Source of the DNA: Haloterrigena salifodinae
GTDB lineage: Archaea; Halobacteriota; Halobacteria; Halobacteriales; Natrialbaceae
Reading direction: 5' to 3'
NCBI RefSeq assembly: GCF_003977755.1
Contig: NZ_RQWN01000001.1
Location: forward strand, 574,995 to 638,994
DNA: 64,000 nucleotides
Made by a program: the position numbers and the translations under genes. Shown piece by piece: positions 26,428-33,971 of this stretch. Below the pieces are notes generated by a model. That model searched no databases. It was not told where the DNA came from and was given only the letters and a program-made list of their open reading frames with translations. Numbering within the stretch: the stretch's first letter is position 1; the number at the start of each line of letters is the position of its first letter.

Positions 26428-26462
26428 GCGCCCCGCTTCGTTTTCTCGCCTGCGAACCGTCC

Positions 26463-27323
26463 TCACTCGGGTTCGCGGTCGGTCGTCCCCATCGTGATCT
26501 CGCCGTCGGCGCGGATCGTCCCGTCGATCTCCGCGTCGGGGCCGAGCTCGAGCGCCGCACACGAGACGTCGCCGAGGACACGAGCGCCCGCCGCGATCGT
26601 GACGTCGCCGTCGCGCGTAGTCAGGTCGCCGTGAATCCGCGTTCCCTCGCCGACGGTGATGTCGCCTCGAGCCCGGAGGCTGCCGAAGATCGTCGTCTCG
26701 GCTCCGACGGCGATCGTCTCGGCGCGGACGTTGCCGTGAAGCCGGCAGTCGTCGCCGATCGTCGCGGGCGTCGAGACCCGCCAGGCGTCGTCGCTGACCG
26801 TCGCGTTTTTGGGAATCACGAGCGGGTCGGCGTCGATCTCCTCGCCCTCGTCCTCGTCGACGAGTTCGGAGACGAGTCGCTGTGCGGTCTGTTCCTCGCC
26901 GATCAGCAGGAGGTGTTTGAGGTAGACGAACAGGAACACGATCGTCGGCATGGGGTTGCGAATGACGATCCAGCCGTTGGCCTCGAACCCCTCCTCGATC
27001 TCGACGTCGTCGCCGATGTCGAGATCGCCGGCGACTTTCATCTCGCCGGCGACGTGGACGCGCTCGCCGATGTAGGCATCTTGACCGACCAGTACGTTCT
27101 CGGCAACCTCACACCACATGTCGAGGCGACAGTCCGCCTCGGCTTCGATGGCGCCGCCGAACTCAACGCCTTCGCCGGCGAGGACGTTTCGGCCGCGGAC
27201 CCCGAACTCGACGGTCGACCGACCGCCGACGAGGACGTCACCGTCGGTTACGAGGTCGACTTCCTTGGCTTCCGTTCCGTCGGGAACGACCAGTTCGTCT
27301 AACGGGTCCCTGCTGAAGGCCAC
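26463..27323 (-). CDS. Bactofilin-like polymer-forming protein with a hydrophobic insert
   Basis: 286 aa. Two regions have the regular beta-solenoid turns of bactofilin/polymer-forming proteins: residues 15-125 (repeats such as GDVLVGGRSTVEFGVRGRNV) and 185-280 (GNVRAETIAVGAETTIFGSL and on). Between them, residues 130-150 (PMPTIVFLFVYLKHLLLIG) are hydrophobic and could anchor to the membrane, followed by an acidic loop. Bactofilin relatives in haloarchaea (halofilins) act in cell shape; whether this is an orthologue cannot be told here. It converges with phoU with a 35-bp gap. Confidence 0.72.
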   Translation of the reverse strand: MAFSRDPLDELVVPDGTEAKEVDLVTDGDVLVGGRSTVEFGVRGRNVLAGEGVEFGGAIEAEADCRLDMWCEVAENVLVGQDAYIGERVHVAGEMKVAGDLDIGDDVEIEEGFEANGWIVIRNPMPTIVFLFVYLKHLLLIGEEQTAQRLVSELVDEDEGEEIDADPLVIPKNATVSDDAWRVSTPATIGDDCRLHGNVRAETIAVGAETTIFGSLRARGDITVGEGTRIHGDLTTRDGDVTIAAGARVLGDVSCAALELGPDAEIDGTIRADGEITMGTTDREPE

Positions 27324-27448
27324 ACTTCACCCCAAAGGAGTTATCCACTAATAAACCTCGCGCGTCGTCCGCCGCGCGTCTGACGCGCGTCTCACGCGAA
27401 GCGAGTCGCAACGCCTCTCTTTTAATCCCGCGCCGCATACGGCCGTTC

Positions 27449-27643
27449 ATGACGACTCTCGCGTTCGATGAAGAGGGGGTCGACGTCGTCTACGAAGGCA
27501 CCGAGTTCCGCCTCGAGCGAGAACTCATCGAGGAGGCGACGGAGAAGACCTACTATGACGTGACCGACCACGAAGTGCTGCAGATCGTCGCCGAACAGCC
27601 GAATCTCCAAGGAGAACCGCGACGCGTCGGTGATATCCTCTGA
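27449..27643 (+). CDS. DUF5800-like small haloarchaeal protein
   Basis: 64 aa. It starts MTTLAFDEEGVDVVYEGTEF and ends PNLQGEPRRVGDIL, strongly acidic. It resembles a short family found in many haloarchaea and annotated DUF5800, from memory of the family; function unknown. TTTTAAT just upstream (27420-27426) fits a leaderless promoter for the ATG at 27449. tRNA-Ser follows 95 bp later. Confidence 0.72.
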   Translation: MTTLAFDEEGVDVVYEGTEFRLERELIEEATEKTYYDVTDHEVLQIVAEQPNLQGEPRRVGDIL

Positions 27644-27738
27644 GGACGAACGGGGATCCCGAGACTGGTACGGTACACACCATCACGGGAGGCGAAAACC
27701 GAAACGGGTAAAAACATCACCCGGGTACGAATGAGTGA

Positions 27739-27823
27739 GCCGAGATAGCCTAGCCCGGCCAAGGCGGTAGATTCGAAATCTACTGTCCTCACGGACTCGG
27801 GAGTTCAAATCTCCCTCTCGGCG
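27739..27823 (+). tRNA. tRNA-Ser (anticodon CGA)
   Basis: 85 nt. Acceptor GCCGAGA pairs with TCTCGGC, discriminator G as usual for serine. The anticodon stem GTAGA/TCTAC closes the loop TTCGAAA, anticodon CGA (codon UCG). A long variable arm follows, and the T-arm is GGAGTTCAAATCTCC. CCA is not encoded and there is no intron. A two-unit trailing array of copies of its own 3' end follows (27824-28121). Confidence 0.95.
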
Positions 27824-28121
27824 TTTTCACGGCGATAACGACGGTGAGCGGAGCGAACCGTCCGTCGTCGTGAAACTTACAAGGAGATTTGAATCAGGGA
27901 GGAGCTTTGCTCCGACCGTGGTTCAACTCTCCCTCTCGGCGCTTTTCCAGCAGCAAACCGGTGAGCGACGCGTAGCGGCGCGAACCGACTCCCGTTGCTG
28001 GAAAACGATCGCGGGATTTGAACGAGGCCAGACGCGCACAGCGGAGCGAGCACGTCTGGACGTTGTTCAATCATCCTCTCTTACGAACGGCAAAGTGAGT
28101 GCAGCGAGCCGTGCGTTCGTT
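27824..28121 (+). repeat. tRNA-Ser trailing array: three hairpins and two T-arm palindromes
   Basis: Order: hairpin 1 (TTTCACG 27825-27831 with CGTGAAA 27869-27875; inner ACGACGG/CCGTCGT). Palindrome A: inverted T-arm GGAGATTTGAA 27883-27893, inner GGAGC/GCTCC 27901-27913, then a copy of the tRNA 3' end, 27921-27941, with 1 mismatch in 21. Hairpin 2 (TTTTCCAGCA 27943-27952 with TGCTGGAAAA 27996-28005). Palindrome B: arms near 28015-28023 and 28065-28072, inner CCAGACG/CGTCTGG 28028-28059. Hairpin 3 (ACGAACGGC from 28083). The loops carry GTGAGCG and GCGAAC words. Confidence 0.82.
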
Positions 28122-28354
28122 CATCCGACGACACTGTCCCGAGCCCGAGTCCCGTCCCCGAGTCGAGCCCGCAGCGACGACCCACTCACCGCTTTGTCGA
28201 CCGCGGCGAGCCGTTACGCGTCTGGCCTCCACGAGTGACAGACACAACCATGCTATTCGCAAGCATACTGTTTATCGAAATCGGTCCGAAATCGGTAGTA
28301 GCAGAAAATGGGACTCGATTATAATCAGGCAGCCGTCGATCGGGGTGGACAGCG

Positions 28355-29953
28355 GTGAGTTCCGACGATCACGAGGATGCGGACGAGGAGGTGTTTCATC
28401 CGCTCGGCGAAGAGTGGCAAGATGGCCTCGAGGCGGAACTCGAGGATACGGAGTACGACGCGGAGTTAGGCATGGAGATGGCCAAAGACGCCATGCGCGT
28501 CACCAAGGGGGAGCTCTCGGAGGAGGAATTCCACGATCGCTATCACGAGGACGTGATGGACGAGTTCGGCGAGGACGAACGACCGATCGAGGCCGGTAAC
28601 GCCGACGAGGACGGGCGCCTCGAGAGCACGCTCTCTCGGTTCGGCGTCGACGAGGAGTCGCGCCGTGACGTCATGAAGAAGATGGGGGGCGCCGGCGCTG
28701 TGGGATTCGGTGCCTGGGGAATCTCCAACGGTGGTTCGGACGAGCCGCCAGCCGCTGCGCTCGCGGAAGAATCCACAGAGGGGGGCGAAGAGGAAGCAGG
28801 CACTCAGTGGGGGATGGCGCTCGATCTGGAGCACTGCGACGGCTGTCTCTCCTGTGTCGTGGCCTGCGCCGAGGAACACGACTGGGATCAGGGCGCCAAC
28901 TGGATGTACATCCTCGACTATCAGGACGAGACGACCGACGGGGACGAGAGCTACCGCCTCATTCGGCCCTGCCAACACTGCACCGACGCGCCCTGCGAGA
29001 AGGTGTGTCCGACGACGGCGCGCCATACCCGCGACTCCGACGGACTCGTGCTGACCGACTACGACGTCTGCATCGGCTGTCGCTACTGTCAGGTCGCCTG
29101 CCCGTACGGCGTCAACTACTTCCAATGGGACGATCCGGAAGTCCCCGAATCCGAACTCGATCCGGACCACGTCTACGACGAACGGGGCCGACCGGTCAGC
29201 GCCCGCGGGCCGCGGGGCGTCATGGAGAAGTGTACGTTCTGTCCGACCCGTCAGGACGGAAGCAAGGGCGAGGAATTCATCGGTCGGACGGCCTGCGAAG
29301 ATGCCTGCCCGCCGGAGGTCATTCAGTTCGGCGATATGAACGATCCGAACAGTGATCCGCAACGGTACATCGAGAACACCGCGAAAAGCCGCTCGCTCGT
29401 CCGAATCGCCACCGATCTCCCGGATCCGCAGACGATCGAGGAGAATCTCGAGGGCAACGATCAGGGCCTCCAGTCGGTCGTCGAGTCCGTCGAGGACCTC
29501 GACGAGGAGACGATCGCGATCGTGTTGGCGGTCGCCATCCTCGGAAAGGGCGGCGAACCCGAACACGGAGCGAACGAGACCCTCGCCGAACAGGAGGCGG
29601 CCGTGTTCGACGTCGTCCGCGCGCTCGACGAAAACGGACTCGACCTCGAGAGCCAGGAACTGCTCGTCGAACTCGAGCTCGCGGAAGATCCGGGCGAGGA
29701 CGAGGAGTTCCAGGGATCGGACGAGGAACTCGCACAGGAAGTCCTCGAGAACTTCGGCGGCGATCCGCAGTCGCAGTTCAAGCTCCTCGAGGACATCGGG
29801 ACGGATCCGAACGTCGTCTACATCGGCAACCAGCCCGGTCCGGAAGCCCACCAGGTTGAAGGTCCGGTCGCCTACGAGGACGTCGACCAGACGGACGTCC
29901 GCAAGGACGTCCTCGACGAGAAAACGTTCGGCCCGCAGGGTCCCTCCCTGTGA
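28355..29953 (+). CDS. Four-cluster [4Fe-4S] electron-transfer subunit (DmsB/PsrB type) with internal TAT motif
   Basis: 532 aa from a GTG. Residues 1-100 are a very acidic helical domain (FHPLGEEWQ, YDAELGMEMAKDAMR). A twin-arginine stretch ESRRDVMKKMGGAGAVGFGA follows near residue 103. The ferredoxin core at about 150-330 has four Cys groups: CDGCLSCVVAC, CQHCTDAPCEKVC, CIGCRYCQVACPYG and CTFCPT with later CEDAC. The last 200 residues are acidic and not recognised. Such subunits pass electrons between a membrane quinol module and a molybdenum enzyme, but neither partner is adjacent; only a 65-aa membrane protein follows. Confidence 0.82.
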   Translation: MSSDDHEDADEEVFHPLGEEWQDGLEAELEDTEYDAELGMEMAKDAMRVTKGELSEEEFHDRYHEDVMDEFGEDERPIEAGNADEDGRLESTLSRFGVDEESRRDVMKKMGGAGAVGFGAWGISNGGSDEPPAAALAEESTEGGEEEAGTQWGMALDLEHCDGCLSCVVACAEEHDWDQGANWMYILDYQDETTDGDESYRLIRPCQHCTDAPCEKVCPTTARHTRDSDGLVLTDYDVCIGCRYCQVACPYGVNYFQWDDPEVPESELDPDHVYDERGRPVSARGPRGVMEKCTFCPTRQDGSKGEEFIGRTACEDACPPEVIQFGDMNDPNSDPQRYIENTAKSRSLVRIATDLPDPQTIEENLEGNDQGLQSVVESVEDLDEETIAIVLAVAILGKGGEPEHGANETLAEQEAAVFDVVRALDENGLDLESQELLVELELAEDPGEDEEFQGSDEELAQEVLENFGGDPQSQFKLLEDIGTDPNVVYIGNQPGPEAHQVEGPVAYEDVDQTDVRKDVLDEKTFGPQGPSL

Positions 29954-30013
29954 GCGGGTCGCCCACCGGCGCCGACCCGTCGGGTTCATTACGCCCGCCG
30001 CGAACGTCCACGT

Positions 30014-30211
30014 ATGAATATTCGCCAGCGACTGATCGTCGGGGCCCTCTGGATCGGCGTCGGGGCCGTAATGGCGATCACGATCGAGCCCGGCGTTCCG
30101 TCGACCGCGAGCGAGGTCCTCAAACTGTTCGTCGTGCTCCTCGCGCTGTTCATCGCGTGCGTTTACCTGCTCGACCCCTGGAACGTCATCTCTCGCCAGC
30201 GGTTCCACTAA
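30014..30211 (+). CDS. Small two-helix membrane protein
   Basis: 65 aa, MNIRQRLIVGALWIGVGAVM and on, with two hydrophobic segments (residues 7-24 and 34-54) and a basic end. It lies 60 bp after the Fe-S protein and may be its membrane partner or an independent gene. A weak A/T element (TTCATTACG, 29986-29994) is about 25 nt upstream. Family unknown. Confidence 0.65.
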   Translation: MNIRQRLIVGALWIGVGAVMAITIEPGVPSTASEVLKLFVVLLALFIACVYLLDPWNVISRQRFH

Positions 30212-30275
30212 CGGGACGAATCCGGAACGGCAGCTATTCTCCGGCGACCACGTGAAAAAACTGCTCGTCGCGACC

Positions 30276-31850
30276 TCAGTCGTCCGCCGGCGCGAGCGGC
30301 TGCTGATCGGCTGCGAGCAACCGATCGAGCGCGTCGACCATCGCCTCGACGCTCGCACGCGTGATGTCGGCCTCGCTGCGGGCGACCGTCACGGAGCGAT
30401 CGTTGCGAATCATGGTCACCTCGACGGTGACGACGGCGTCCGTGCCGCCGGTCACGGCGTCGACGTGGTAGGAGTCGAGTTCGGCGTCGGCCATCGAGCC
30501 CAGCGCCTCGCGAACCGCGGAGACGGCGGCGTCGACGGGGCCGGAGCCGGTGCCGCTCGCGACGCGTTCCTCGCCGCCGACGTCGAGCCGAACGCTCGCG
30601 GTCGGGACGGCACCGCCGCTCGTGGCGGACAGATCGAGGAGTTCGACGACTCGCTCGCGGTCGTCGCCGGTGACGTCCTCGGCGATCGCCAGCAGGTCGG
30701 CATCCGTGACCCGGCGACCTCGGTCGCCGAGTTCGGTGACGCGATTCGCGATTTCGGCGATTTCGTCGTCGGCGGCGTCGACGCCGTGTTCCTCGAGCGT
30801 CGCCGCGACGCCCGCGCGGCCGGTGTGCTTCCCGAGGGCGAGCCGTCGCTCGCGGCCGACGGTTTCGGGCTCGTAGGGCTCGTACATCTTGTCGTCCTTG
30901 AGCGTCCCGTCGGTGTGGATCCCGCTCTCGTGGGTGAAGGCGTTCTCGCCGATGACGGCCTTGTTCGGCGGGAGCTGGATGCCCGTCGCTCGCGAGACGG
31001 TCTGGGCGAGGTCGTACAGCTCCGTGAGCTCGAGCGTCTCCACGTCGTAGACGTGCGAGAGGGCGATCGCGACCTCCTCTAAGGCGACGTTGCCGGCGCG
31101 TTCGCCGAGCCCGTTGACCGTACAGTGGACGAGGTCGGCGCCGGCCGAGACGGCCGCCAGCGCGTTCGCGACGCCCAGGCCGAGGTCGTCGTGAGTATGG
31201 GCGCTGACCGGTCCAACGTCGGTGAGCCGACCGACCGCTTCGGCTGTGCGCTCCGGCCCGGTGTGGCCGACGGTGTCGGCGAAGCAGATCCGATCGGCGC
31301 CGGCGTCGACGGCCGTCGCCATCAGCTCCTCGAGGTAGTCGAGATCGGCCCGGGAGCCGTCCTCGCCGATGACCTCGACCCAGAGGTCGTGGTCTTTCGC
31401 GTAGGCGACGAGTTCGGCGGTTTTCTCGAGGTTGTCCTCGTGAGAGGTGCCGACCTTGTCCTCGATATGGCGGTCACTGGCGGGGACGACGATGTGGACC
31501 CCGTCGACGTCACAGTCGAGGGCCAGATCGATGTCGGACTCCATTCCGCGACAGAAGCTCGTGACACGGGCGTCGAGCTCGAGGTCGGTCACCCGCGAGA
31601 TGGCCTGTCGTTCGCCCGCGCCGGTGCAGGCGCTGCCCGCCTCGATGACCGAGACGCCCGCCCGCTCGAGCGAGCGGGCGATTTCGACTTTCTCGTCGGG
31701 CGTCAAGGAGACACCCGGGGCTTGTTCGCCGTCGCGAAGCGTCGTATCGAGAAGGCGGACTGTGCGGTCTGGAGCGATCGTATCGTTGGCGGAGTGAGTC
31801 ACAGGTAGAAGCGAATCGGTGGTTACGGTCGTTTCATCGGAGAATTTCAC
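30276..31850 (-). CDS. cimA: (R)-citramalate synthase / isopropylmalate-synthase family
   Basis: 524 aa from a [23 protein letters not shown] at the start, [26 protein letters not shown] and [13 protein letters not shown] are family signatures with all metal and acetyl-CoA residues. The C-terminal 130 residues form the LeuA-type allosteric dimer domain. It condenses acetyl-CoA with pyruvate (citramalate) or with 2-oxoisovalerate (isopropylmalate); haloarchaeal members of this subgroup are mostly annotated as citramalate synthases on the threonine-independent isoleucine route. No leucine or isoleucine gene is adjacent. Confidence 0.85.
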   Translation of the reverse strand: MKFSDETTVTTDSLLPVTHSANDTIAPDRTVRLLDTTLRDGEQAPGVSLTPDEKVEIARSLERAGVSVIEAGSACTGAGERQAISRVTDLELDARVTSFCRGMESDIDLALDCDVDGVHIVVPASDRHIEDKVGTSHEDNLEKTAELVAYAKDHDLWVEVIGEDGSRADLDYLEELMATAVDAGADRICFADTVGHTGPERTAEAVGRLTDVGPVSAHTHDDLGLGVANALAAVSAGADLVHCTVNGLGERAGNVALEEVAIALSHVYDVETLELTELYDLAQTVSRATGIQLPPNKAVIGENAFTHESGIHTDGTLKDDKMYEPYEPETVGRERRLALGKHTGRAGVAATLEEHGVDAADDEIAEIANRVTELGDRGRRVTDADLLAIAEDVTGDDRERVVELLDLSATSGGAVPTASVRLDVGGEERVASGTGSGPVDAAVSAVREALGSMADAELDSYHVDAVTGGTDAVVTVEVTMIRNDRSVTVARSEADITRASVEAMVDALDRLLAADQQPLAPADD

Positions 31851-32011
31851 GCCCAGCCGGGTTGCCCCGACTTCCTCTATCCTCGGACATATGTATGTGC
31901 CTCTATCACAGTATGCTGACTTAAATCCGCCGGTCCCGACTCGCTGAGACGAGGTTTGGAGTCCACCTCCCTCGGTTCGTTCGACCGCTCAGCACCTCGG
32001 TTTGGGGGCGC

Positions 32012-32383
32012 TCAGGACTTGAGGATGACCCGATCTCCTTCCTCAACGCCGTCCGCGGTGCCGGCCGGGAGTTCGACGAGTAGGTCGCATTCCGCACGGG
32101 CGAAGCTCCGCCATGGGCGCAGGCGCTCGATTCGTTCGACGACGCCGTCGGCCACCCAGACGGCGTCGATCGGGAAGAAGACGAACAGCATGTGGACGTC
32201 GCGGACCTTCGCAGAATCGAATCGGAAGGCAAGCGCGGAGCCGTCCGGCATCGATCGTCGGAACATCAGGCCGCGGGTCTGGCTCAGCAGCGAGTCGGCG
32301 AGGTCGACGTCCGCCGCCAGCACTTGTCGGTCGCCCTCGTCGGTCGCATCGCCGCTCGAATCCGCTTCGTGAACCAACTGCAC
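32012..32383 (-). CDS. DUF192 family protein
   Basis: 123 aa from the GTG at 32383 (MQLVHEADSSGD). The DUF192 core is clear: ADSLLSQTRGLMFRRSMPDG, the MLFVFFPIDAVWVADGVV strand set and the LVELPAGTADGVEEGDRV end. Function of the family is unknown; many members are exported, but this one has no signal peptide. The longer upstream frame is rich in Arg and is out-of-frame-like, so it was rejected. Confidence 0.78.
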   Translation of the reverse strand: MQLVHEADSSGDATDEGDRQVLAADVDLADSLLSQTRGLMFRRSMPDGSALAFRFDSAKVRDVHMLFVFFPIDAVWVADGVVERIERLRPWRSFARAECDLLVELPAGTADGVEEGDRVILKS

Positions 32384-32681
32384 GCCCTCGAGTCGGAAGG
32401 CGGGTGGCAAAAGTCTTCTCGCTCGAGGCGCCGTCGCGAGCCGACTGCGACGAGACCGAGCGGTCCGCCGTCTTCGCGGCTGAACCGCTCCGCGTCTTGT
32501 CCCGACTGCGTTGTAACGCGATCTTTCCCGCATGGACTGATCCTTCGTTGCCGTAACCGCAGTGATGTGCCGAACACAGTCGTACGGGCGGTGCCACGGG
32601 AAGGTTACGACCGTGAACGAACGTCCGTCTTTTATTGGACGCCGTTTCTACGTGCGGGCGTCCGCCGGGGACGAGAGAACG

Positions 32682-33290
32682 ATGACTCATAGCAACGAAC
32701 ACCGGCCTGAGAGAACCGGTTCCGACGAATCGCGCCGGACGTTCCTCAAGAAAGGGGCCGTCGTCACCGCCGGCGCGAGCGCCGCAGCATCGGGCGTAAC
32801 GAGCGCACAGGAGGACGACGAGGAACGGCCCGGCGCCCTCGAGGGCGCGTGGGAGGCGTTAATTTTCCAGAACGACTTCCATCCGGAAGCGCGGTTTGCG
32901 ATCGTTTCGGACACCCTCGATTGGTCGCCGAATTACGGCGGGATCGACGATAGCTGGTTCACGGGCTACAACACGCGCACGATTCGGTGGCTCAACACCG
33001 GTGAACACGTCCAGCTATTCGTCGCGGACGAAGCCGACATCGGGCAGTACGACGTGAGCCTCGGATACGTCCCGAATCAGGAAGAGGGCTCGGACCGGCC
33101 GCTGGTATTCGAGGTGAGCCCGGAGTGGTCGCCCTTCGATAACGATCCGCGGCTGACCACGATCAACTTCAGTCCGGTCGAGGAGGAGATCGAAACGCAA
33201 CTGCTCGAGGGGGACGACTGGTGGCGGAACCAGGAAGAGACGATCCCCGAAGCCGAACGTACCGACGGCAACGCCACCGACGATACTTAG
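32682..33290 (+). CDS. TAT-secreted protein of unknown function
   Basis: 202 aa. ESRRTFLKKGAVVTAGASAA is a TAT signal, probably cleaved near ASGVTSAQ. The mature part is acidic, rich in Trp and Tyr, with strands such as FAIVSDTLDWSP, IRWLNTGEHVQLFVADEADI and LVFEVSPEWSPF; it suggests a small beta-sandwich. No known family is recognised. The ATG at 32682 was taken over upstream starts because the signal motif follows it. TCTTTTATT (32628-32636) may be the promoter but leaves a leader. Confidence 0.7.
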   Translation: MTHSNEHRPERTGSDESRRTFLKKGAVVTAGASAAASGVTSAQEDDEERPGALEGAWEALIFQNDFHPEARFAIVSDTLDWSPNYGGIDDSWFTGYNTRTIRWLNTGEHVQLFVADEADIGQYDVSLGYVPNQEEGSDRPLVFEVSPEWSPFDNDPRLTTINFSPVEEEIETQLLEGDDWWRNQEETIPEAERTDGNATDDT

Positions 33291-33398
33291 ACTGACGACT
33301 CCGGGGACGAGAACCGACGGCCGATACTCGGAGTTCCAAGTCGACTCGCCGACCCGTGACGTTCAACTGCTCGCCGTGCGAATGGCTGCTAACCGCGC

Positions 33399-33926
33399 AT
33401 GGAGAAAACGCCACGGGGCACGTCGGTCGGCGTCGACGACCCCTACGAGTTCGCGGGCGTCTGCGATCACCTCACCGGCGAGGGAAACTGCCGGTACGCC
33501 TTCGACCACTACGAGCACGATCCCGAGTTCGCCCGCGAGCGCGCCGAAGACGAGTACGAATGCCCCGTCATCGATCCCGAATCCGACTGGACGTGGGCCG
33601 ACTGCCCGCACTTCCGCTCGCGCAATCGCGACCGGGAGTGTGTCCGCTGTGGCCTCGCGGAAAAGCGCATGGCCCACGACGACGAGCGGCCGCTGCTCGA
33701 GGAGCACCACCTCTCGTACGCGCGCGACGGGGAAACCCTCTCCCACGAGATCACGGTCTACCTCTGTCGGTGGTGTCACGCCAAGGTCCACAACTCGTGG
33801 GCGCGAATCACCGACGACGCGGCGCCGGATCCGAAAGCGATCGCGGCCCTTGAGGAGCGCCGCGGTCGCGAGCACGAGGAGTTAGGGTTCGAGTCGGCCG
33901 CGGAGCGATACGACGAGGACGACTGA
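33399..33926 (+). CDS. Cys/His-rich HNH-like protein
   Basis: 175 aa. Several Cys pairs: GVCDHLTGEGNC near the start, CPHFRSRNRDRECVRCG in the middle, and LLEEHHLSYARDG followed by LCRWCHAKVHNSW. The last part resembles the betabeta-metal HNH core (His-His, then CxxCH and HN), so it could be a nuclease-like or zinc-structural domain. It matches a haloarchaeal family of unknown function. It is a single gene, 46 bp from the convergent ppc stop. Confidence 0.68.
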   Translation: MEKTPRGTSVGVDDPYEFAGVCDHLTGEGNCRYAFDHYEHDPEFARERAEDEYECPVIDPESDWTWADCPHFRSRNRDRECVRCGLAEKRMAHDDERPLLEEHHLSYARDGETLSHEITVYLCRWCHAKVHNSWARITDDAAPDPKAIAALEERRGREHEELGFESAAERYDEDD

Positions 33927-33971
33927 GGAACGGACGGCCGCGTCAGCCGCCTCGTGGACCGAACCGATCGA

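Noticed and set aside
27824-28121. CRISPR array after tRNA-Ser
   Set aside because: The repeats are palindromic, differ in sequence and spacing, and relate to the tRNA itself; there are no regular spacers and no cas genes in the window.
32384-32702. Longer starts or alternative frames upstream of the DUF192 gene
   Set aside because: Arg-rich translation, no promoter, and the family begins at the GTG chosen.
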